A stretch of 64,000 nucleotides of DNA. Source: Sympetrum striolatum (taxonomy: Eukaryota > Arthropoda > Insecta > Odonata > Libellulidae). The stretch covers positions 13,200,346-13,264,345 of the forward strand of contig OX388344.1 of the NCBI GenBank assembly GCA_947579665.1. The letters are read 5' to 3'. Made by a program: the position numbers and the translations under genes. Below, one piece after another: positions 36,001 through 48,090 of this stretch. Within the stretch, counting starts at the first letter, position 1. The number at the start of each line of letters is the position of its first letter. The notes under the pieces were generated by a model, which saw only the letters and a list, made by a program, of their open reading frames with translations, did not search any database and was not told where the DNA came from.

Positions 36001-38370
36001 ATTGCAAATAAGCGAGATATAAGCGTTTAAAAATTTGAAAAATCGCAAATTAAAAATTGCTCAAAATCGATCCCCATTAATTCTGGTGGTAGGTATAATT
36101 ATTGTTGATACTAAATAAGCATTCGTTTTGCGCTATCATTGCAAATAAGCGAGATATAAGCGTTTGAAAATTTGAAAAATCGCAAATTTAAAATTGCTCA
36201 AAATCGATCCCCATTAATTCTGGTGGTAGGTATAATTATTGTTGATACTAAATAGGCATTCGTTTTGCGCTATCATTGCAAATAAGCGAGATATAAGCGT
36301 TTGAAAATTTGAAAAATCGCAAATTAAAAATTGCTCAAAATCGATCCTTATTAATTCTGGTGGTAGGTATAATTATTGTTGATACTAAATAGGCATGCGT
36401 TTTGCGCTATCATTGAAAATAAGCGAGATATAAGCGTTTGAAAATTTGAAAAATCGCAAATTTAAAATTGCTCAAAATCGATCCCCATTAATTCTGGTGG
36501 TAGGTATAATTATTGTTGATACTAAATAGGCATTCGTTTTGCGCTATCATTGCAAATAAGCGAGATATAAGCGTTTGAAAATTTGAAAAATCGCAAATTT
36601 AAAATTGCTCAAAATCGATCCATATTAATTCTGGTGGTAGGTATAATTATTGTTGATACTAAATAAGCATTCGTATTGCGCTATCATTGCAAATAAGCGA
36701 GATATAAGCGTTTAAAAATTTGAAAAATCGCAAATTTAAAATTGCTCAAAATCGATCCCCATTAATTCTGGTGGTAGGTATAATTATTGTTGATACTAAA
36801 TAAGCATTCGTTTTGCGCTATCATTGCAAATAAGCGAGATATAAGCGTTTGAAAATTTGAAAAATCGCAAATTTAAAATTGCTCAAAATCGATCCCCATT
36901 AATTCTGGTGGTAGGTATAATTATTGTTGATACTAAATAGGCATTCGTTTTGCGCTATCATTGCAAATAAGCGAGATATAAGTGTTTGAAAATTTGAAAA
37001 ATCGCAAATTAAAAATTGCTCAAAATCGATCCTCATTAATTCTGGTGGTAGGTAAAATTATTGTTGATACTAAATAGGCATTCGTTTTGCGCTATCATTG
37101 CAAATAAGCGAGATATAAGCGTTTGAAAATTTGAAAAATCGCAAATTTAAAATTGCTCAAAATCGATCCCCATTAATTCTGTTGGTAGGTATAATTATTG
37201 TTGATACTAAATAAGCATTCATTTTGCGCTATCATTGCAAATAAGCGAGATATAAGCGTTTGAAAATTTGAAAAATCGCAAATTTAAAATTGCTCAAAAT
37301 CGATCCCCATTAATTCTGGTGGTAGGTATAATTATTGTTGATACTAAATTAGCATTTGTATTGCGCTATCGTTGCAAATAAGCGAGATATAAGCGTTTGA
37401 AAATTTGAAAAATCGCAAATTTAAAATGCTCAAAATCGATCCCCATTAATTCTGGTGGTAGGTATAATTATTGTTGATACTAAATAAGCATTCAATTTGC
37501 GCTATCATTGCAAATAAGAGAGATATAAGCGTTTGAAAATTTGTAAAATCGCAAATTTAAAATTGCTCAAAATCGATCCCCATTAATTCTGGTGGTAGGT
37601 ATAATTATTGTTGATACTAAATAAGCATTCGTATTGCGCTATCGTTGCAAATAAGCGAGATATAAGCGTTTGAAAATTTGAAAAATCGCAAATTTAAAAT
37701 GCTCAAAATCGATCCCCATTAATTCTGGTGGTAGGTATAATTATTGTTGATACTAAATAAGCATTTGTATTGCGCTATCATTGCAAATAAGCGAGATATA
37801 AACGTTTAAAAATTTGAAAAATCGCAAATTTTAAATTGCTCAAAATCGATCCCCATTAATTCTGGAGGTAGGTATAATTATTGTTGATACTAAATAGGCA
37901 TTTGTTTTATGCTATCATTGCAAATAAGCGAGATATAAGCGTTTGAAAATTTGAAAAATCGCAAATTTAAAATTGCTCAAAATGGATCCCCATTAATTCT
38001 GGTGGTAGGTATAATTATTGTTGATACTAAATAAGCATTCGTTTTGCGCTATCATTGCAAATAAGCGAGATATAAGCGTTTGAAAATTTGAAAAATCGCA
38101 AATTTAAAATTGCTCAAAATCGATCCTTATTAATTCTGGTGGTAGGTATAATTATTGTTGATACTAAATAGGCATTCGTTTTGCGCTATCATTTTAAATA
38201 AGCGAGAAATAAGCGTTTGAAAATTTGAAAAATCGCAAATTTAAAATTGCTCAAAATCGATCCCCATTAATTCTGGTTGTAGGTATAATTATTGTTGATA
38301 CTAAATAAGCATTCGTATTGCGCTATCATTGCAAAGCAGCGAGATATAAGCGTTTGAAAATTTGAAAAAT
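28930..38370. repeat. 37-monomer tandem duplication (shift 5,066)
   Basis: About 4.4 kb (28.93-33.30 kb) recurs at 34.0-38.37 kb. Markers at one shift of 5,066 bp: ATAACCG (29,036/34,102 and 30,816/35,882), CCATCTTAATT (29,091/34,157), CAAATAAAAAATTG (30,296/35,362), GGCATGCG (31,329/36,395), TATCATTTTAAATAAG (33,121/38,187) and AAAGCAGCGA (33,267/38,333). I noticed fewer than a dozen single-base differences, for example AAGAATTCG near 30,505, GCAAGTAAGAG near 32,446, GCTCATAATCG near 32,775 and CGCAAAATT near 35,497. Confidence 0.93.
30030..30560. repeat. Recurrent cassette with CAAATAAAAAATTG
   Basis: A fixed run of units occurs together five times: GCTAAAAATCG with GGTTGTAGG, then AAATTAGC / GTATTGC with CGATCCCAATT, then CAAATAAAAAATTG, then GATCCATA, then GTTTAAAA. 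The AAATAAAAAA marker is at 30,296, 33,582, 35,362, 50,562 and 53,712. A related unit is at 10,031 without the preceding GCTAAAAA units. Distances of 1,780, 3,286, 3,150 and 15,200 bp show the cassette moved with several different higher-order units. Confidence 0.88.
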
Positions 38371-38850
38371 CGCAAATTTAAAATTGCTCAAAATCGATCC
38401 CCATTAATTCTGGTGGTAGGTATAATTATTGTTGATACTAAATAGGCATTCGTTTTGCGCTATCATTGCAAATAAGCGAGATATAAGCGTTTGAAAATTT
38501 GAAAAATCGCAAATTTAAAATTGCTCAAAATCGATCCCCATTAATTCTGGTGGTAGGTATAATTATTGTTGATACTAAATAAGCATTCGTTTTGCGCTAT
38601 CATTGCAAATAAGCGAGATATAAGCGTTTGAAAATTTGAAAAATCGTAAATTTAAAATTACTCAAAATCGATCCATATTAATTCTGGAGGTAGGTATAAT
38701 TATTGTTGATACTAAATAAGCATTCGTATTGCGCTATCATTGCAAATAAGCGAGATATAAGCGTTTAAAAATTTGAAAAATCGCAAATTTAAAATTGCTC
38801 AAAATCGATCCCCATTAATTCTGGTGGTAGGAATAATTATTGTTGATACT
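37560..38850. repeat. Segment repeated at 57.14-58.43 kb (shift 19,584)
   Basis: Markers shared at 19,584 bp are GCATTTGTATTGC (about 37,762 and 57,346), CAAAATGGATCC (37,982 and 57,566), AAAGCAGCGA (38,333 and 57,917), AAAATTACTC and GGTAGGAATAATT (38,831 and 58,415). The last variant occurs only in these two places, which makes the link unambiguous. The right copy shows several private changes, including AACATTGCTC near 58,103 and the absence of the ATCATTTTAAAT unit variant. Confidence 0.88.
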
Positions 38851-39959
38851 AAATAGGCATTCGTTTTGCGCTATCATTGCAAATAAGCGAGATATAAGCG
38901 TTTGAAAATTTGAAAAATCGCAAATTTAAAATTGCTCAAAATCGATCCCCATTAATTCTGGTGGTAGGTATAATTATTGTTGATACTAAATAAGCATTCG
39001 TATTGCGCTATCATTGCAAATAAGCGAGATATAAGCGTTTGAAAATTTGAAAAATCGCAAATTTAAAAATGCTCAAAATCGATCCCCATTAATTCTGGTG
39101 GTAGGTATAATTATTGTTGATACTAAATAAGCATTCGTTTTGCGCTATCATTGCAAATAAGCGAGATATAAGCGTTTGAAAATTTGAAAAATCGCAAATT
39201 AAAAATTGCTCAAAATCGATCCATATTAATTCTGGTGGTAGGTATAATTATTGTTGATACTAAATAAGCATTCGTTTTGCGCTATCATTGCAAATAAGCG
39301 AGATATAAGCGTTTGAAAATTTGAAAAATCGTAAATTTAAAATTGCTCAAAATCGATCCCCATTAATTCTGGTGGTAGGTATAACTATTGTTGATACTAA
39401 ATAAGCATTCGTTTTGCGCTATCATTGCAAATAAGCGAGATATAAGCGTTTGAAAATTTGAAAAATCGCAAATTTTAAATTGCTCAAAATCGATCCCCAT
39501 TAATTCTGGTGGTAGGTATAATTATTGTTGATACTAAATAAGCATTCGTTTTGCGCTATCATTGCAAATAAGCGAGATATAAGCGTTTGAAAATTTGAAA
39601 AATCGCAAATTTAAAATTGCTCAAAATCGGTCCCCATTAATTCTGGTTGTAGGTATAATTATTATTGATACTAAATAAGCATTCGTATTGCGCTATCATT
39701 GCAAATAAGCGAGATATAAGCGTTTGAAAATTTGAAAAATCGCAAATTTAAAATTGCTCAAAATCGATTCTTATTAATTCTGGTGGTAGGTATAATTATT
39801 GGTGATACTAAATAGGCATTCGTTTTGCGCTATCATTGCAAATAAGCGAGATATAAGCGTTTGAAAATTTGAAAAATCGCAAATTTAAAATTGCTCAAAA
39901 TCGATCCCCATTAATTCTGGTGGTAGGTATAATTATTGTTGATACTAAATAGGCATTCG

Positions 39960-42750
39960 TTTTGCGCTATCATTGCAAATAAGCGAGATATAAGCGTTTG
40001 AAAATTTGAAAAATCGCAAATTAAAAATTGCTCAAAATCGATCCTAATTAATTCTGGTGGTAGGTATAATTATTGTTGATACTAAATAGGCATTCGTTTT
40101 GCGCTATCATTGCAAATAAGCGAGATATAAGCGTTTGAAAATTTGAAAAATCGCAAATTTAAAATTGCTCAAAATCGATCCCCATTAATTCTGGTGGTAG
40201 GTATAATTATTGTTGATACTAAATAAGCATTCATTTTGCGCTATCATTGCAAATAAGCGAGATATAAGCGTTTGAAAATTTGAAAAATCGCAAATTTAAA
40301 ATTGCTCAAAATCGATCCCCATTAATTCTGGTGGTAGGTATAATTATTGTTGATACTAAATAAGCATTCGTATTGCGCTATCGTTGCAAATAAGCGAGAT
40401 ATAAGCGTTTGAAAATTTGAAAAATCGCAAATTTAAAATGCTCAAAATCGATCCCCATTAATTCTGGTGGTAGGTATAATTATTGTTGATACTAAATAAG
40501 CATTCGTATTGCGCTATCAATGCAAATAAGCGAGATATAAACGTTTAAAAATTTGAAAAATCGCAAATTTAAAATTGCTCAAAATCGATCCCCATTAATT
40601 CTGGAGGTAGGTATAATTATTGTTGATACTAAATAGGCATTCGTTTTGCGCTATCATTGCAAATAAGCGAGATATAAGCGTTTGAAAAAATGAAAAATCG
40701 CAAATTTAAAATTGCTCAAAATGGATCCCCATTAATTCTGGTGGTAGGTATAATTATTGTTGATACTAAATAAGCATTCGTTTTGCGCTATCATTGCAAA
40801 TAAGCGAGATATAAGCGTTTGAAAATTTGAAAAATCGCAAATTTAAAATTGCTCAAAATCGATCCCCATTAATTCTGGTGGTAGGTATAATTATTGTTGA
40901 TACTAAATAGGCATTCGTTTTGCGCTATCATTGCAAATAAGCGAGATATAAGCGTTTGAAAATTTGAAAAATCGCAAATTTAAAATTGCTCAAAATCGAT
41001 CCCCATTAATTCTGGTTGTAGGTATAATTATTGTTGATACTAAATAAGCATTCGTATTGCGCTATCATTGCAAAGCAGCGAGATATAAGCGTTTGAAAAT
41101 TTGAAAAATCGCAAATTTAAAATTGCTAAAAATCGATCCATATTAATTCTGGTGGTAGGTATAATTATTGTTGATACTAAATTAGCATTCGTATTGCGCT
41201 ATCATTGCAAATAAGCGAGATATAAGCGTTTAAAAATTTGAAAAATCGCAAATTTAAAATTGCTCAAAATCGATCCTCATTAATTCTGGTGGTAGGTATA
41301 ATTATTGTTGATACTAAATAGGCATTCGTTTTGCGCTATCATTGCAAATAAGCGAGATATAAGCGTTTGAAAATTTGAAAAATCGCAAATTTAAAATGGC
41401 TCAAAATCGATCCCCATTAATTCTGGTGGTAGGTATAATTATTGTTGATACTAAATAGGCATTCGTTTTGCGCTATCATTGCAAATAAGCGAGATATAAG
41501 CGTTTGAAAATTTGAAAAATCGCAAATTTAAAATTGCTCAAAATCGATCCATATTAATTCTGGTGGTAGGTATAATTATTGTTGATACTAAATAAGCATT
41601 CGTATTGCGCTATCATTGCAAATAAGCGAGATATAAGCGTTTAAAAATTTGAAAAATCGCAAATTTAAAATTGCTCAAAATCGATCCCCATTAATTCTGG
41701 TGGTAGGTATAATTATTGTTGATACTAAATAAGCATTCGTTCTGCGCTATCATTGCAAATAAGCGAGATATAAGCGTTTGAAAATTTGAAAAATCGCAAA
41801 TTTAAAATTGCTCAAAATCGATCCTTATTAATTCTGGTGGTAGGTATAATTATTGTTGATACTAAATAGGCATTCGTTTTGCGCTATCATTGCAAATAAG
41901 CGAGATATAAGCGTTTGAAAATTTGAAAAATCGCAAATTAAAAATTGCTCAAAATCGATCCTCATTAATTCTGGTGGTAGGTATAATTATTGTTGATACT
42001 AAATAGGCATTCGTTTTGCGCTATCATTGCAAATAAGCGAGATATAAGCGTTTGAAAATTTGAAAAATCGCAAATTTAAAATTGCTCAAAATCGATCCCC
42101 ATTAATTCTGGTGGTAGGTATAATTATTGTTGATACTAAATAGGCATTCGTTTTGCGCTATCATTGCAAATAAGCGAGATATAAGCGTTTGAAAATTTGA
42201 AAAATCGCAAATTTAAAATTGCTCAAAATCGATCCATATTAATTCTGGTGGTAGGTATAATTATTGTTGATACTAAATAAGCATTCGTATTGCGCTATCA
42301 TTGCAAATAAGCGAGATATAAGCGTTTAAAAATTTGAAAAATCGCAAATTTAAAATTGCTCAAAATCGATCCCCATTAATTCTGGTGGTAGGTATAATTA
42401 TTGTTGATACTAAATAAGCATTTGTTTTGCGCTATCATTGCAAATAAGCGAGATATAAGCGTTTGAAAATTTGAAAAATCGCAAATTTAAAATTGCTCAA
42501 AATCGATCCCCATTAATTCTGGTGGTAGGTATAATTATTGTTGATACTAAATAGGCATTCGTTTTGCGCTATCATTGCAAATAAGCGAGATATAAGCGTT
42601 TGAAAATTTGAAAAATCGCAAATTTAAAATTGCTCAAAATCGATCCATATTAATTCTGGTGGTAGGTATAATTATTGTTGATACTAAATAAGCATTCGTA
42701 TTGCGCTATCATTGCAAATAAGCGAGATATAAGCGTTTAAAAATTTGAAA
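39960..42750. repeat. Copy of 4.77-7.56 kb (shift 35,190)
   Basis: CGATCCTAATT (4,847 and 40,037), ATAAACGTTT, CTGGAGG, CAAAATGGATCC, AAAGCAGCGA (5,881 and 41,072) and GCATTTGTTTTGC (7,228 and 42,419) line up. The shift changes from 35,190 to 35,191 because copy 1 has a one-base deletion (TTTAAATTTCTC, about 5,655) that this copy lacks. Left-flavour units (TCGTAAATTT with TATAACTATT) appear just upstream at about 39,327-39,385 as a small island. Confidence 0.85.
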
Positions 42751-45700
42751 AATCGCAAATTTAAAATTGCTCAAAATCGATCCTTATTAATTCTGGTGGT
42801 AGGTATAATTATTGTTGATACTAAATAAGCATTCGTTTTGCGCTATCATTGCAAATAAGCGAGATATAAGCGTTTGAAAATTTGAAAAATCGCAAATTTA
42901 AAATTGCTCAAAATCGATCCCCATTAATTCTGGTGGTAGGTATAATTATTGTTGATACTAAATAGGCATTCGTTTTGCGCTATCATTGCAAATAAGCGAG
43001 ATATAAGCGTTTGAAAATTTGAAAAATCGCAAATTTAAAATTGCTCAAAATCGATCCCCATTAATTCTGGTGGTAGGTATAATTATTGTTGATACTAAAT
43101 AAGCATTCGTATTGCGCTATCGTTGCAAATAAGCGAGATATAAGCGTTTGAAAATTTGAAAAATCGCAAATTTAAAATGCTCAAAATCGATCCCCATTAA
43201 TTCTGGTGGTAGGTATAATTATTGTTGATACTAAATAAGCATTCGTATTGCGCTATCATTGCAAATAAGCGAGATATAAGCGTTTGAAAATTTGAAAAAT
43301 CGCAAATTTAAAATTGCTCAAAATCGATCCCCATTAATTCTGGTGGTAGGTATAATTATTGTTGATACTAAATAAGCATTCGTATTGCGCTATCGTTGCA
43401 AATAAGCGAGATATAAGCGTTTGAAAATTTGAAAAATCGCAAATTTAAAATGCTCAAAATCGATCCCCATTAATTCTGGTGGTAGGTATAATTATTGTTG
43501 ATACTAAATAAGCATTCGTATTGCGCTATCATTGCAAATAAGCGAGATATAAGCGTTTGAAAATTTGAAAAATCGCAAATTTAAAATTGCTCAAAATCGA
43601 TCCCCATTAATTCTGGTGGTAGGTATAATTATTGTTGATACTAAATAGGCATTCGTTTTGCGCTATCATTGCAAATAAGCGAGATATAAGCGTTTGAAAA
43701 TTTGAAAAATCGCAAATTTAAAATTGCTCAAAATCGATCCCCATTAATTCTGGTTGTAGGTATAATTATTGTTGATACTAAATAAGCATTCGTATTGCGC
43801 TATCATTGCAAAGCAGCGAGATATAAGCGTTTGAAAATTTGAAAAATCGCAAATTTAAAATTGCTAAAAATCGATCCATATTAATTCTGGTGGTAGGTAT
43901 AATTATTGTTGATACTAAATTAGCATTCGTATTGCGCTATCATTGCAAATAAGCGAGATATAAGCGTTTAAAAATTTGAAAAATCGCAAATTTAAAATTG
44001 CTCAAAATCGATCCTCATTAATTCTGGTGGTAGGTAAAATTATTGTTGATACTAAATAGGCATTCGTTTTGCGCTATCATTGCAAATAAGCGAGATATAA
44101 GCGTTTGAAAATTTGAAAAATCGCAAATTTAAAATGGCTCAAAATCGATCCCCATTAATTCTGGTGGTAGGTATAATTATTGTTGATACTAAATAGGCAT
44201 TCGTTTTGCGCTATCATTGCAAATAAGCGAGATATAAGCGTTTGAAAATTTGAAAAATCGCAAATTTAAAATTGCTCAAAATCGATCCATATTAATTCTG
44301 GTGGTAGGTATAATTATTGTTGATACTAAATAAGCATTCGTATTGCGCTATCATTGCAAATAAGCGAGATATAAGCGTTTAAAAATTTGAAAAATCGCAA
44401 ATTTAAAATTGCTCAAAATCGATCCCCATTAATTCTGGTGGTAGGTATAATTATTGTTGATACTAAATAAGCATTCGTTTTGCGCTATCATTGCAAATAA
44501 GCGAGATATAAGCGTTTGAAAATTTGAAAAATCGCAAATTTAAAATTGCTCAAAATCGATCCTTATTAATTCTGGTGGTAGGTATAATTATTGTTGATAC
44601 TAAATAGGCATTCGTTTTGCGCTATCATTGCAAATAAGCGAGATATAAGCGTTTGGAAATTTGAAAAATCGCAAATTAAAAATTGCTCAAAATCGATCCT
44701 CATTAATTCTGGTGGTAGGTATAATTATTGTTGATACTAAATAGGCATTCGTTTTGCGCTATCATTGCAAATAAGCGAGATATAAGCGTTTGAAAATTTG
44801 AAAAATCGCAAATTTAAAATTGCTCAAAATCGATCCCCATTAATTCTGGTGGTAGGTATAATTATTGTTGATACTAAATAGGCATTCGTTTTGCGCTATC
44901 ATTGCAAATAAGCGAGATATAAGCGTTTGAAAATTTGAAAAATCGCAAATTTAAAATTGCTCAAAATCGATCCATATTAATTCTGGTGGTAGGTATAATT
45001 ATTGTTGATACTAAATAAGCATTCGTATTGCGCTATCATTGCAAATAAGCGAGATATAAGCGTTTAAAAATTTGAAAAATCGCAAATTTAAAATTGCTCA
45101 AAATCGATCCCCATTAATTCTGGTGGTAGGTATAATTATTGTTGATACTAAATAAGCATTTGTTTTGCGCTATCATTGCAAATAAGCGAGATATAAGCGT
45201 TTGAAAATTTGAAAAATCGCAAATTTAAAATTGCTCAAAATCGATCCCCATTAATTCTGGTGGTAGGTATAATTATTGTTGATACTAAATAGGCATTCGT
45301 TTTGCGCTATCATTGCAAATAAGCGAGATATAAGCGTTTGAAAATTTGAAAAATCGCAAATTTAAAATTGCTCAAAATCGATCCATATTAATTCTGGTGG
45401 TAGGTATAATTATTGTTGATACTAAATAAGCATTCGTATTGCGCTATCATTGCAAATAAGCGAGATATAAGCGTTTAAAAATTTGAAAAATCGCAAATTT
45501 AAAATTGCTCAAAATCGATCCTTATTAATTCTGGTGGTAGGTATAATTATTGTTGATACTAAATAAGCATTCGTTTTGCGCTATCATTGCAAATAAGCGA
45601 GATATAAGCGTTTGAAAATTTGAAAAATCGCAAATTTAAAATTGCTCAAAATCGATCCCCATTAATTCTGGTGGTAGGTATAATTATTGTTGATACTAAA

Positions 45701-48090
45701 TAGGCATTCGTTTTGCGCTATCATTGCAAATAAGCGAGATATAAGCGTTTGAAAATTTGAAAAATCGCAAATTTAAAATTGCTCAAAATCGATCCCCATT
45801 AATTCTGGTGGTAGGTATAATTATTGTTGATACTAAATAAGCATTCGTATTGCGCTATCGTTGCAAATAAGCGAGATATAAGCGTTTGAAAATTTGAAAA
45901 ATCGCAAATTTAAAATGCTCAAAATCGATCCCCATTAATTCTGGTGGTAGGTATAATTATTGTTGATACTAAATAAGCATTCGTATTGCGCTATCATTGC
46001 AAATAAGCGAGATATAAACGTTTAAAAATTTGAAAAATCGCAAATTTAAAATTGCTCAAAATCGATCCCCATTAATTCTGGAGGTAGGTATAATTATTGT
46101 TGATACTAAATAGGCATTCGTTTTGCGCTATCATTGCAAATAAGCGAGATATAAGCGTTTGAAAATTTGAAAAATCGCAAATTTAAAATTGCTAAAAATC
46201 GATCCATATTAATTCTGGTGGTAGGTATAATTATTGTTGATACTAAATTAGCATTCGTATTGCGCTATCATTGCAAATAAGCGAGATATAAGCGTTTAAA
46301 AATTTGAAAAATCGCAAATTTAAAATTGCTCAAAATCGATCCCCATTAATTCTGGTGGTAGGTATAATTATTGTTGATACTAAATAGGCATTCGTTTTGC
46401 GCTATCATTGCAAATAAGCGAGATATAAGCGTTTGAAAATTTGAAAAATCGCAAATTTAAAATTGCTCAAAATCGATCCCCATTAATTCTGGTGGTAGGT
46501 ATAATTATTGTTGATACTAAATAGGCATTCGTTTTGCGCTATCATTGCAAATAAGCGAGATATAAGCGTTTGAAAATTTGAAAAATCGCAAATTTAAAAT
46601 TGCTCAAAATCGATCCATATTAATTCTGGTGGTAGGTATAATTATTGTTGATACTAAATAAGCATTCGTATTGCGCTATCATTGCAAATAAGCGAGATAT
46701 AAGCGTTTAAAAATTTGAAAAATCGCAAATTTAAAATTGCTCAAAATCGATCCCCATTAATTCTGGTGGTAGGTATAATTATTGTTGATACTAAATAAGC
46801 ATTCGTTTTGCGCTATCATTGCAAATAAGCGAGATATAAGCGTTTGAAAATTTGAAAAATCGCAAAATTAAAATTGCTCAAAATCGATCCTTATTAATTC
46901 TGGTGGTAGGTATAATTATTGTTGATACTAAATAGGCATTCGTTTTGCGCTATCATTGCAAATAAGCGAGATATAAGCGTTTGAAAATTTGAAAAATCGC
47001 AAATTAAAAATTGCTCAAAATCGATCCCCATTAATTCTGGTGGTAGGTATAATTATTGTTGATACTAAATAGGCATTCGTTTTGCGCTATCATTGCAAAT
47101 AAGCGAGATATAAGCGTTTGAAAATTTGAAAAATCGCAAATTTAAAATTGCTCAAAATCGATCCCCATTAATTCTGGTGGTAGGTATAATTATTGTTGAT
47201 ACTAAATAGGCATTCGTTTTGCGCTATCATTGCAAATAAGCGAGATATAAGCGTTTGAAAATTTGAAAAATCGCAAATTTAAAATTGCTCAAAATCGATC
47301 CATATTAATTCTGGTGGTAGGTATAATTATTGTTGATACTAAATAAGCATTCGTATTGCGCTATCATTGCAAATAAGCGAGATATAAGCGTTTAAAAATT
47401 TGAAAAATCGCAAATTTAAAATTGCTCAAAATCGATCCCCATTAATTCTGGTGGTAGGTATAATTATTGTTGATACTAAATAAGCATTTGTTTTGCGCTA
47501 TCATTGCAAATAAGCGAGATATAAGCGTTTGAAAATTTGAAAAATCGCAAATTTAAAATTGCTCAAAATCGATCCCCATTAATTCTGGTGGTAGGTATAA
47601 TTATTGTTGATACTAAATAGGCATTCGTTTTGCGCTATCATTGCAAATAAGCGAGATATAAGCGTTTGAAAATTTGAAAAATCGCAAATTTAAAATTGCT
47701 CAAAATCGATCCATATTAATTCTGGTGGTAGGTATAATTATTGTTGATACTAAATAAGCATTCGTATTGCGCTATCATTGCAAATAAGCGAGATATAAGC
47801 GTTTAAAAATTTGAAAAATCGCAAATTTAAAATTGCTCAAAATCGATCCTTATTAATTCTGGTGGTAGGTATAATTATTGTTGATACTAAATAAGCATTC
47901 GTTTTGCGCTATCATTGCAAATAAGCGAGATATAAGCGTTTGAAAATTTGAAAAATCGCAAATTTAAAATTGCTCAAAATCGATCCCCATTAATTCTGGT
48001 GGTAGGTATAATTATTGTTGATACTAAATAGGCATTCGTTTTGCGCTATCATTGCAAATAAGCGAGATATAAGCGTTTGAAAATTTGAAA
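40790..48090. repeat. Higher-order repeats of 20 and 17 monomers
   Basis: The run GCTAAAAATCGATCCATA occurs at 41,125, 43,863 and 46,191, shifts of 2,738 bp (20 units) and 2,328 bp (17 units). GCATTTGTTTTGC follows in step at 42,419, 45,157 and 47,485. AAAATGGCTC (41,396 and 44,134) marks the first two copies only. AAAGCAGCGA (41,072 and 43,810) likewise precedes only the first two. The third copy is closer to 5.93 kb and onward, so it may have been inserted from that lineage. Confidence 0.9.
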
